The position numbers were made by a program, and so were the translations under genes. This document shows, one piece after another, positions 27,036 to 34,723 of a stretch of 64,000 nucleotides of DNA; the first letter of the stretch is position 1; every line of letters begins with the position of its first letter. The notes under the pieces are model-generated. The model had not been told where the DNA came from, ran no database searches, and saw only the letters and a program-made list of their open reading frames with translations. Source of the stretch: Tropicimonas marinistellae (GTDB lineage: Bacteria; Pseudomonadota; Alphaproteobacteria; Rhodobacterales; Rhodobacteraceae); NCBI RefSeq assembly GCF_001509585.1, contig NZ_LNCI01000008.1, forward strand, positions 1 to 64,000. Reading direction: 5' to 3'.

Positions 27036-27836
27036 ATGGATTATGACCGCCTGACCACAGTTATCCGGCGCCTGGCGCTGGAAGCGGGCGACCGGATCAT
27101 GGAGATCTACAACTCCGAGGATTTCGAGGTTCGGGCCAAATCCGACGACAGCCCGGTGACGGAGGCCGACGAAGCCGCCGATGCGTTGATTGCCGAGGGA
27201 TTGGCAGAGGCATTTCCGGGCGTCTTGGTGGTGACGGAAGAACAAGCGGCGTCCCACAGCGAGAGTGCCGAGAGCTTCCTGATCGTCGATCCGCTTGATG
27301 GAACCAAGGAATTTGTCAAGCGCCGCGGCGAGTTCACCGTGAACATCGCCTATGTGGAAAACGGTACGCCTGTGCGCGGTGTGGTCTATGCCCCCGCCAA
27401 GGGGCGCCTGTTCTACACGGATGCCTCGGGGCAGTCGGTCGAGGAGACCGGCGAGTTCGGCAAGGACGAGGCCGGACCCGTGAAACCGATCAAGGTCACC
27501 GCTCCGGATAACGCGGCATTGATGGTCGTGGCTTCGAAATCGCACCGCGATCAGGCCACGGACGATTACATTGCAAAGTACGACGTGAAGGACATGACGT
27601 CCGCGGGTTCATCCCTGAAGTTCTGTCTCGTGGCGGCCGGCGAAGCCGATCTTTACCCGCGGCTCGGACGCACGATGGAGTGGGACACGGCCGCGGCCGA
27701 TGCCGTCTTGAGGGGGGCTGGCGGCAAGATGGTTCGCTTCGACGACCATACAGACTTCACTTATGGAAAGTCCGGCTACGAGAACCCGTTCTTCATTGCG
27801 TTCGCACCAGGTGTCGAGCTGAAGCCCGCCTCATGA
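27036..27836 (+). CDS. cysQ: 3'(2'),5'-bisphosphate nucleotidase CysQ
   Basis: This 266-aa lithium-sensitive phosphatase of the inositol monophosphatase fold removes the 3'-phosphate from PAP (and PAPS). Metal-binding motifs are VVTEEQAA (first Glu), IVDPLDGTKEFVKR and, near the C-terminus, MEWDTAAADAVLRGAGG. PAP is the by-product of PAPS-dependent sulfotransferases, and one such gene ends the downstream cluster at 34724. AAGGAGA precedes the ATG. Its stop overlaps the kdsB start (ATGA). Confidence 0.94.
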   Translation: MDYDRLTTVIRRLALEAGDRIMEIYNSEDFEVRAKSDDSPVTEADEAADALIAEGLAEAFPGVLVVTEEQAASHSESAESFLIVDPLDGTKEFVKRRGEFTVNIAYVENGTPVRGVVYAPAKGRLFYTDASGQSVEETGEFGKDEAGPVKPIKVTAPDNAALMVVASKSHRDQATDDYIAKYDVKDMTSAGSSLKFCLVAAGEADLYPRLGRTMEWDTAAADAVLRGAGGKMVRFDDHTDFTYGKSGYENPFFIAFAPGVELKPAS

Positions 27837-28633
27837 GCGTGCTGATTGCCATCCCCGCCCGCTATGCCTCGCATCGATACCCCGGCAAGCCGCTGGTACC
27901 GCTGAAAGGCGCGAGCGGCCAATCCCGGACCCTGATCCAGCGGAGTTGGGAAGCTGCGATCGCCGTTGACGGCGTGGACCGGGTTGTTGTGGCAACGGAC
28001 GACACACGGATCCGGGCGGAGGCCGAGGCTTTCGGCGCGGAAGTTGTCATGACATCTCCGGCCTGCGCCAACGGGACTGAACGTTGCGCCGAGGCGCACG
28101 CCCGCATTGGCGGCGACTACGAGATCGTCGTGAACCTACAGGGCGATGCTCCGCTTACCCCGACCTGGTTCATCAGTGATCTTGTCGCCGGGCTCCGCGC
28201 CGATCAGGAGGCGGAAATCGCCACACCGGTGCTTCGCTGCGACGGTCGCGCGCTTGCCAACTTGAAGGACGACCGCGCTGCCGGCCGGGTGGGTGGCACG
28301 ACCGCCGTCTTTGACAGGTTTCAACGTGCATTGTACTTCTCGAAGGAAGTCGTGCCCTACACGGCAACTGTCTATGCACCGGAGGCGGAGACGCCCGTCT
28401 TTCACCATGTTGGCGTTTACGCCTATCGGGCGGCGGCGCTGGCCACATACCCATCGTGGCCGCATGGACCACTTGAGCGACTCGAAGGACTGGAGCAGTT
28501 GCGGTTTCTCGAGAACGGACGATATGTTCTCTGTGTCGAGGTTGAAGCGCGCGGGCGACTCTTCTGGGAGCTGAACAATCCGCAGGATGTGCCGCGATTG
28601 GAAGAAATGATGGCAGAGATGGGTGTCGATTGA
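27833..28633 (+). CDS. kdsB: 3-deoxy-manno-octulosonate cytidylyltransferase (KdsB/KpsU type)
   Basis: This 266-aa enzyme activates Kdo with CTP to CMP-Kdo for LPS core or capsule anchor synthesis. It opens with IPARYASHRYPGKPL, followed by VVVATDD, ANGTERCAEA, VNLQGDAPLTP and HHVGVYAYR. The usual QGDEP motif reads QGDAP, a feature I associate with a capsule-linked subclass in this order. Its place beside the KpsM-like permease also favours a KpsU-like role. The ATG overlaps the cysQ stop, so translation is coupled. Confidence 0.9.
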   Translation: MSVLIAIPARYASHRYPGKPLVPLKGASGQSRTLIQRSWEAAIAVDGVDRVVVATDDTRIRAEAEAFGAEVVMTSPACANGTERCAEAHARIGGDYEIVVNLQGDAPLTPTWFISDLVAGLRADQEAEIATPVLRCDGRALANLKDDRAAGRVGGTTAVFDRFQRALYFSKEVVPYTATVYAPEAETPVFHHVGVYAYRAAALATYPSWPHGPLERLEGLEQLRFLENGRYVLCVEVEARGRLFWELNNPQDVPRLEEMMAEMGVD

Positions 28634-28726
28634 CTCACCGTTCGGCAATCGTCGCGATAACGGCGAAGTTTTGCCCCATAGCGCAAGTATGTGTGCATGT
28701 GTCGCTGCCATGCGGCGGCTGAGCAC

Positions 28727-28759
28727 GTGAACCCGCAGGCAAATACTTGTAGGGTTCAC
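28727..28759. promoter_or_regulatory. Inverted repeat upstream of galU
   Basis: GTGAACCC (28727-28734) and GGGTTCAC (28752-28759) form a perfect 8-bp inverted repeat with a 17-base centre. It lies about 90 bases before the galU start and about 95 after the kdsB stop. It could be a regulator site or a hairpin; no T-run follows. No sure promoter pair is visible. Confidence 0.3.
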
Positions 28760-28846
28760 ACCTGTATTGTGCCGTACCGATAGGGCGGTGTCATGCTGGG
28801 CGAAATGGGTATATCGTCCGAATGTAGAATGAAAGGGAATAGGTTC

Positions 28847-29740
28847 ATGCAACGAAAGGTCACTAAGGCGGTGTTTCCGGTGGCTGGGCTGGGGACGCGG
28901 TTTCTGCCGGCGACAAAATCTGTCCCGAAGGAAATCATGACCCTGGTGGACCGTCCGCTGATCCAATATGCGATCGACGAAGCGCGGGCTGCCGGTATTA
29001 AGGAATTCATTTTTGTAACGTCGCGCGGCAAGAGCGCACTGGAGGATTATTTCGACACCTCCCCGGAACTCGAAGCATCCCTGCGGAAGAAGGGCAAGGA
29101 CGAACTGCTTGAGGTGCTCCAGCAGACCAACATGGAAAGCGGTGCCATCGCCTACATCCGCCAGCACCGCGCCCTCGGTCTTGGTCACGCGGTATGGTGT
29201 GCTCGCCGGTTGATTGCCGACGAGCCCTTTGCGGTAATCCTGCCGGATGACGTCATCGCGGGAGAGAAGTCCTGCTTGCAGCAAATGGTCGAAGCCTATG
29301 AAGAGACCGGCGGCTGCATGGTGGCGGCAATGGAAGTTCCACCGGCAAAGGCTTCGGCCTACGGGATCCTCGATATCGAAAGCGAGGACGGCGCCAAGGT
29401 GAAGGTCAAGGCCATGGTCGAGAAGCCCAAGGCAGAGGACGCGCCGTCCAACCTCGCCGTGATCGGTCGCTACATCCTGACGCCGGACGTCATGGAGAAC
29501 CTCAATCGCATGAAGACCGGCGCGGGTGGTGAGATTCAGCTAACCGATGCCATCGCGGACGAGATCGAGGCCGGACGGGGCGTCTATGGCTACCGCTTCC
29601 GCGGCCAGCGCTTCGACTGCGGCTCAAAGGCGGGTTTCCTGCAGGCGACTGTGGCCTTTGGCCTCGCTCGCCCGGATCTTCGCGAGGAGTTCTCCGAATA
29701 CCTTGCCGAGATGGCAGCATTGAAGAACGCCGCCCAGTAG
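28847..29740 (+). CDS. galU: UTP-glucose-1-phosphate uridylyltransferase
   Basis: This 297-aa nucleotidyltransferase makes UDP-glucose from glucose-1-phosphate and UTP. The N-terminal signature is AVFPVAGLGTRFLPATKSVPKE, split by its catalytic Arg and Lys. Further motifs are RGKSALEDYFD, ALGLGHAVWCA, FAVILPDD and GGEIQLTDAI. The ATG at 28847 gives the standard GalU N-terminus (MQRKVTKAVFPVAG) with GGGAATAGG upstream; the frame is open from 28793. It supplies the downstream galE and glycosyltransferases. Confidence 0.96.
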   Translation: MQRKVTKAVFPVAGLGTRFLPATKSVPKEIMTLVDRPLIQYAIDEARAAGIKEFIFVTSRGKSALEDYFDTSPELEASLRKKGKDELLEVLQQTNMESGAIAYIRQHRALGLGHAVWCARRLIADEPFAVILPDDVIAGEKSCLQQMVEAYEETGGCMVAAMEVPPAKASAYGILDIESEDGAKVKVKAMVEKPKAEDAPSNLAVIGRYILTPDVMENLNRMKTGAGGEIQLTDAIADEIEAGRGVYGYRFRGQRFDCGSKAGFLQATVAFGLARPDLREEFSEYLAEMAALKNAAQ

Positions 29741-29774
29741 GGCGGCGCGCGATCTGAACGGACTGGATCACGTC

Positions 29775-30758
29775 ATGACCAAGATCCTTGTCACGGGTGG
29801 TGCGGGCTATATCGGCTCGCACGCCTGCAAGGTGCTTGCCCGCGAGGGCTATACCCCAATCGTTTTCGACAACATTTCCACCGGCTGGGAAGAGGCGGTC
29901 AAGTTCGGTCCGCTTGAGAAGGGCGATCTTCTGGACCGGGCGCGCCTGGACGAGGTGTTCGCCAAACACAAACCGGATGCGATCATGCATTTCGCCGCCC
30001 TGAGTCAGGTCGGCGAGTCGATGCAGGTCCCGGGCTGGTACTGGCGCTCCAACGTTCTGGGTGCGGTAAACCTTTGCGAAGCGGCCGTCGAGGCCGGTTG
30101 CGCGAAGTTCATCTTCTCCTCGACCTGCGCCACCTATGGCGATCAGGACGGTGTCGTGCTGGACGAAAACTCGTTGCAGATGCCCATCAACGCCTATGGC
30201 GCGTCGAAACGGGCCATTGAGGATATTCTCGCGAATTTCGGCGAGACCTTCGAATTGAAGCACGTGATCTTCCGGTACTTCAACGTCGCGGGTGGCGACG
30301 AAGCAGCGGAGATCGGCGAGTTCCACCGGCCCGAGACGCATCTCATCCCGATTGTGCTCGACGCGGTGGACGGCAAGCGGGACAAGCTGACCATCTACGG
30401 CACCGACTACGACACGCCAGACGGCACCTGTATTCGTGACTACGTGCACGTGATGGACCTCGTGGAGGCGCATGTTCTGGGTCTGAAGTGGCTGGAAGCC
30501 GGCAAAGACAGCCGCGCCTTCAATCTCGGTACCGGCTCCGGCTTCTCGGTGCGGGAAGTCATGAATGCTGCCGGGCAGGTCACCAACCGCCCGGTTCCTT
30601 ACGAGGAAGGCGACCGGCGGCCCGGCGACGCCACCCGTCTTGTTTCCGGCAGCAGTCGGGCAATCGACGAACTTGGCTGGAAACCGCGCCGTTCGACAAT
30701 GCCGCAAATGATCGAGGATGCCTGGCGCTGGCATCAAACCGGTCACTACGAGAAGTGA
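29775..30758 (+). CDS. galE: UDP-glucose 4-epimerase
   Basis: This 327-aa extended SDR enzyme interconverts UDP-glucose and UDP-galactose. NAD binding is at VTGGAGYIGSHACKV; the catalytic residues lie in FSSTCATYGDQ (Ser/Thr) and INAYGASKRAIED (Tyr/Lys). FRYFNVAGGDE and GTCIRDYVHVMDL are characteristic GalE segments. It follows galU by 34 bases, and its stop overlaps the next ATG (TGATG), so the glycosyltransferase is coupled to it. Confidence 0.95.
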   Translation: MTKILVTGGAGYIGSHACKVLAREGYTPIVFDNISTGWEEAVKFGPLEKGDLLDRARLDEVFAKHKPDAIMHFAALSQVGESMQVPGWYWRSNVLGAVNLCEAAVEAGCAKFIFSSTCATYGDQDGVVLDENSLQMPINAYGASKRAIEDILANFGETFELKHVIFRYFNVAGGDEAAEIGEFHRPETHLIPIVLDAVDGKRDKLTIYGTDYDTPDGTCIRDYVHVMDLVEAHVLGLKWLEAGKDSRAFNLGTGSGFSVREVMNAAGQVTNRPVPYEEGDRRPGDATRLVSGSSRAIDELGWKPRRSTMPQMIEDAWRWHQTGHYEK

Positions 30759-31795
30759 TGACCGGGCCGGACGACCGGCCGGGAGTGACCTACCCAGCAA
30801 TCCCGCCGTGGATGGGATACCGGATGCGGTGGAAGCGGCGACGCCTGCTGTGGCGGGCGATCCACGCACGCCGTGCTCTGCGTCCGGTCGCTGACCGAAC
30901 GTCGCGGATCAGCGCCAAGGGCGTCCTTGCGTTCACAACCATCCGCGACGAGGCGCAGCGTCTTCCGCACTTCCTGACCCATTATCGCCAACTTGGCGTT
31001 TCGCATTTCCTTGTTGTAGACAACGGGAGCGCGGACGGCAGCACAGAATTCCTGGCGGAGCAATCCGATGTCTCCCTGTGGAGCGCCACGGCAAGCTACC
31101 GGATGTCACGGTTCGGCATGGATTGGCTCGGCTGGCTGCACTGGCGCTACGGTGGCGGGCACTGGTGCCTCACGGTGGATGCGGACGAACTTCTCGTCTA
31201 TCCAGGCCACGAGTTGCGCCCGCTTGACACCCTCTGCTCGGGCCTGGAGGCATCCGGAAGACAGGCGATGGGCGCGCTGATGCTAGACCTCTATCCGCAG
31301 CGTCCGCTGACAGATGAAGCGTGCCGCGCCCCCGATCCGTTGACGGGCCTCCACTGGTTCGATTCCGGCCCCTACCGCACAAGCCGCCGGCCGCGCGACC
31401 ACGCATTGAAGGTACAGGGCGGGGTTCGGGAACGGGTGTTCTTTCCCAATGCGCCTGAACGAGGCCCCACGCTCAACAAACTGCCTTTGGTCCGATGGAA
31501 CCGCAGTTACGTGTATACGAACTCCACCCATGCCATGCTGCCGCCCCGGCTCAACCACGCGTACGACGGGCCGGGTGGCACGGTTTCATCCGGCGTCCTG
31601 CTGCATACGAAGTTCGCGCCGGGCATCCTGAAACGCTCGGCCAACGAGAAATCGCGCCGCCAGCATTTCGGCCAACCGCACAGGTTTGACGGGTATTACG
31701 ACGCGATTCTTCGCCGCCCGTCGCTTTGGTCCGAAAGCTCGATCCGCTACGACAACTGGCAGCAACTGGTGGAACTTGGGCTCATGTCGGAATGA
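30758..31795 (+). CDS. Glycosyltransferase family 2-like protein, paralogue A
   Basis: This 345-aa cytosolic glycosyltransferase probably adds a sugar from a nucleotide donor during surface-glycan synthesis. GT-A hallmarks are FTTIRDEAQRLPHFL, FLVVDNGSADGSTEF and the metal-binding DADELLVYP. The C-terminal half (LNKLPLVRWNRSYVY, STHAMLPPRLNHAYD, GVLLHTKF) is shared with the next gene, which is clearly a paralogue. It fits the Glyco_tranf_2_4-type group. The ATG overlaps the galE stop; a longer frame upstream runs through galE and is not real. Donor and acceptor are unknown. Confidence 0.85.
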   Translation: MTGPDDRPGVTYPAIPPWMGYRMRWKRRRLLWRAIHARRALRPVADRTSRISAKGVLAFTTIRDEAQRLPHFLTHYRQLGVSHFLVVDNGSADGSTEFLAEQSDVSLWSATASYRMSRFGMDWLGWLHWRYGGGHWCLTVDADELLVYPGHELRPLDTLCSGLEASGRQAMGALMLDLYPQRPLTDEACRAPDPLTGLHWFDSGPYRTSRRPRDHALKVQGGVRERVFFPNAPERGPTLNKLPLVRWNRSYVYTNSTHAMLPPRLNHAYDGPGGTVSSGVLLHTKFAPGILKRSANEKSRRQHFGQPHRFDGYYDAILRRPSLWSESSIRYDNWQQLVELGLMSE

Positions 31796-32012
31796 CGGGG
31801 GCATACCCTTCCGCGTTGTAGGTAAAACGCGACAGTTTACCGCCGCCCCGCCAGCGCGTACCAATGTCTAAAAGCGAAGAGCATAGCGACAGGCACCACT
31901 TGACCCGGTTTGAACTCGCACAAATGAAAGCCGCCCGCGCAATTACAATGAAAGCGCCTGTTAACCCGGGGCCGCCATTGTCGCGCCATCGAAGACACGG
32001 ACCGCCACCCAC

Positions 32013-33023
32013 TTGAGTATCGTCGAGTCATATCGCCTGCGCTTGCGCCGCCAGCGATACCGCCTGCGCGCCCAACGCAAGCGCCGGGAATTGCAGGTTG
32101 TTGCCGACCGTACCCACGCAATTCGGCCCGAGGACGTGCTGGCCTTCACCACGCTGCGCAACGAACGGGTGCGCCTGCCGTATTTCCTCGATTACTACCG
32201 TCGGCAGGGGATCGGGCATTTCCTGATGGTTGACAACGGGTCTGACGACGGGTCCCGCGCGTTTCTGGCCGAGCAGGACGACGTTTCACTTTGGACCACG
32301 TATCACGGCTACAAACGCGCCCGGTATGGCGTGGACTGGCTGAACTGGCTACAGCGCAAGTACGCACACGGCCACTGGACTCTCGTCGTCGACCCGGATG
32401 AGTTCTTCGTCTACCCGTTCTGCGACACCCGTCCCATACAGGCATTGACCGGATGGCTGGATACCTGCGGTCTGCGCAGCTTTTCCGCGATGCTGATCGA
32501 CATGTATCCGAAGGGCCAAATCGGCGCTGAAAGCTATATGGAAGGGCAGGATCCGTTCGAGATCGCGAGTTGGTTCGACAGCGGGAATTATTTCATCTCC
32601 CGCAACCCCGAGTACCACAACCTCTGGATCCAGGGTGGCCCGCGTGCACGCGCGTTCTTCGCCGACAATCCGGACGCAGCGCCCTCGCTCAACAAGATCC
32701 CGTTGGTGAAGTGGAGGCGGGAATACATCTACCTGCAATCCACCCATATGCTTCTGCCGCGCGGCCTGAACCGTGTCTATGACGACCACGGCGGCGAGAA
32801 GACGTCCGGCGCGCTGCTCCACGCCAAGTTCCTCGATACGCTTGCGAACAAGGCCAGCGAGGAACTGGAGCGCAACCAGCATTACGCGGGCGGGCGCGAG
32901 TATCGCGCGTATAACGAACATCTGCAGGACGGCGCCGTGCTCTGGAACAAGTGGTCCGAGAAGTACATCAATTGGCGGCAGTTGGAGATTCTCGGACTCA
33001 TGTCCAAGGGGAACTGGGCGTGA
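32013..33023 (+). CDS. Glycosyltransferase family 2-like protein, paralogue B
   Basis: This 336-aa paralogue of the preceding gene has FTTLRNERVRLPYFL, FLMVDNGSDDGS and DPDEFFVYP as donor/metal motifs. It shares the C-terminal block LNKIPLVKWRREYIY, STHMLLPRGLN and GALLHAKF. The N-terminus is very basic (RLRLRRQRYRLRAQRKRR), which could hold it to the inner membrane surface. The start appears to be TTG at 32013 without a good Shine-Dalgarno; no in-frame ATG or GTG fits better. A 217-base gap separates it from paralogue A. Its TGA overlaps the GTG of the next gene. Confidence 0.83.
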   Translation: MSIVESYRLRLRRQRYRLRAQRKRRELQVVADRTHAIRPEDVLAFTTLRNERVRLPYFLDYYRRQGIGHFLMVDNGSDDGSRAFLAEQDDVSLWTTYHGYKRARYGVDWLNWLQRKYAHGHWTLVVDPDEFFVYPFCDTRPIQALTGWLDTCGLRSFSAMLIDMYPKGQIGAESYMEGQDPFEIASWFDSGNYFISRNPEYHNLWIQGGPRARAFFADNPDAAPSLNKIPLVKWRREYIYLQSTHMLLPRGLNRVYDDHGGEKTSGALLHAKFLDTLANKASEELERNQHYAGGREYRAYNEHLQDGAVLWNKWSEKYINWRQLEILGLMSKGNWA

Positions 33024-34720
33024 CCGTAGGCTTCATCATGCTGGTTCATACCGCGCTCGACCGCGCGGCACAGGTGGCGCGCCACTGGGCCGGAAGCGGC
33101 TGTCCGGTGGTAATCCATGCAGATAGCACCATCCCGGCGGCGACCTTTGACGCGTTTCAGGCTGACCTCGCGGGGCACGATAACATCCTTTTCGTCGCGC
33201 CCCGCCACCGTTGTGAATGGGGGACCTGGGGTATCGTCGGCGCGACAATCGACGCGTCGGAGCGGATGCTCGCGGCATTTCCAGACGTCACACACGTGTA
33301 CCTGGCATCCGGCTCCTGTCTGCCACTCCGGCCAGTACCGGAATTGAACGCCTACCTCGCCGCGAGGCCCCATACCGATTTCATAGAATCCGCGACCATT
33401 GCCGATGTCGATTGGTCCAAGGGCGGATTCGACAACGAGCGCTTCACCCTTCGCTTTCCCTTTTCGTTCAAGCGGCAGCGCTTCCTGTTCGATCGCTTCG
33501 TTGAAGTCCAACGCCGGCTGGGGCTCAGCCGGCCATTGCCCGACGGGCTCGTGCCCCATTTGGGATCGCAATGGTGGTGCCTGACGCGTGCCACCCTGAC
33601 CAACATCCTTGAGGACAGCAGGCGCGAGGAATACGAGCAGTTTTTTCAAAATGTCTGGATACCCGACGAGAGTTATTTCCAGACACTGGCCCGCAAGCAT
33701 ACGTGGCGGATCGAGAGCCGATCCCTGACGCTTGCGAAGTTCGACTTCCAGGGCAAGCCTCACACGTTCTATGACGACCACCTTCAACTGCTTCGCCGCT
33801 CCGATTGCTTCGTCGCGCGAAAAATCTGGCCACAGGCCGACCGCCTCTATTCCAGCCTGCTGTCGAATGACCCGGCGGTCACGAAGAATGCCGAGCCCAA
33901 TCCTGGCAAGATCGACCGGCTCTTCGCGCAAGCCGCCGAGCGGCGGGTCCGGGGGCGACCCGGCCTCTATATGCAAAGCCGTTTTCCGCGCCACGACCGG
34001 GAGAATGGACGATCCTGTGGGCCGTATTCCGTCTTCGAAGGGTTTTCGGACTTGTTCGAGAACTTCGAGAGCTGGCTCAGCAAGACGACGGGGTGCCGCG
34101 TTCATGGGCATCTCTATGGTCCCGTACGGGCGGAGTTCGCTGGCGGCGAGGATGTTGCCAATGGATGCCTATCGGACAGTGCCACGCTGCGCGACTACAA
34201 TCCTTGTGCCTTTCTGACCAATCTCACCTGGGCAACGCGCGGCGAGCGGCAGTGCTTCATGTTCGGCCCCGCCGACAACCAGTATCCGACAGCATTCATG
34301 GTTGGCGACCCACATGCGCAGATCTCGGTCATTACCGGCGCCTGGGCGATCGGGTTGTTCCGTGCTCAGATGACGTCCGAAGACGTTCGCAAGGAGGCGG
34401 CGCGCCTGCAACGGATCGAGCAGGGCCATGTGAAGACTCTTCGCGCCACCTGGGCCAAGGCCCGTATTCGCATCTGGTCGCTTGCGGAATTTGTCGAGGC
34501 ACCGATGGACCGCCTGCAGGAAGTTCTCGACGAGATCAGCGGGCGCGGCGCCCGCCGCTTGACCGAGGCTCCGAGGTTGCGGGACCTGACGGGTTTCGGC
34601 CAGTTCCTGCAAGAATTGAAGAACGATGGCATGAACCTCCATGTCGCCGGGGACTTCCCGGCCGGGTACGATCCGGCGCCCTTGATCCCGGATCAACACC
34701 GCCGCTTCGTGGTGAAGTAG
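33020..34720 (+). CDS. GT14-type (core-2/I-branching beta-1,6-N-acetylglucosaminyltransferase-like) protein with extra C-terminal domain
   Basis: Residues about 1-260 of this 566-aa protein match the GT14 pattern: FIMLVHTALDRA, VVIHADST, ASGSCLPLRP, LGSQWWCLTR and the end motif PDESYFQTLARKH. Such enzymes add branching GlcNAc or xylose residues. The remaining 300 residues form a domain I know only as uncharacterised and restricted to such proteins in Rhodobacterales. The GTG at 33020 overlaps the previous stop (GTGA); no better ATG exists. The sulfotransferase gene follows 3 bases after the stop, so the two products probably act on the same glycan. Confidence 0.8.
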   Translation: MTVGFIMLVHTALDRAAQVARHWAGSGCPVVIHADSTIPAATFDAFQADLAGHDNILFVAPRHRCEWGTWGIVGATIDASERMLAAFPDVTHVYLASGSCLPLRPVPELNAYLAARPHTDFIESATIADVDWSKGGFDNERFTLRFPFSFKRQRFLFDRFVEVQRRLGLSRPLPDGLVPHLGSQWWCLTRATLTNILEDSRREEYEQFFQNVWIPDESYFQTLARKHTWRIESRSLTLAKFDFQGKPHTFYDDHLQLLRRSDCFVARKIWPQADRLYSSLLSNDPAVTKNAEPNPGKIDRLFAQAAERRVRGRPGLYMQSRFPRHDRENGRSCGPYSVFEGFSDLFENFESWLSKTTGCRVHGHLYGPVRAEFAGGEDVANGCLSDSATLRDYNPCAFLTNLTWATRGERQCFMFGPADNQYPTAFMVGDPHAQISVITGAWAIGLFRAQMTSEDVRKEAARLQRIEQGHVKTLRATWAKARIRIWSLAEFVEAPMDRLQEVLDEISGRGARRLTEAPRLRDLTGFGQFLQELKNDGMNLHVAGDFPAGYDPAPLIPDQHRRFVVK

Positions 34721-34723
34721 ATC

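Noticed and set aside
28634-28846. tRNA or small RNA in the kdsB-galU gap
   Set aside because: No cloverleaf or conserved T-arm pattern; only an inverted repeat is visible.
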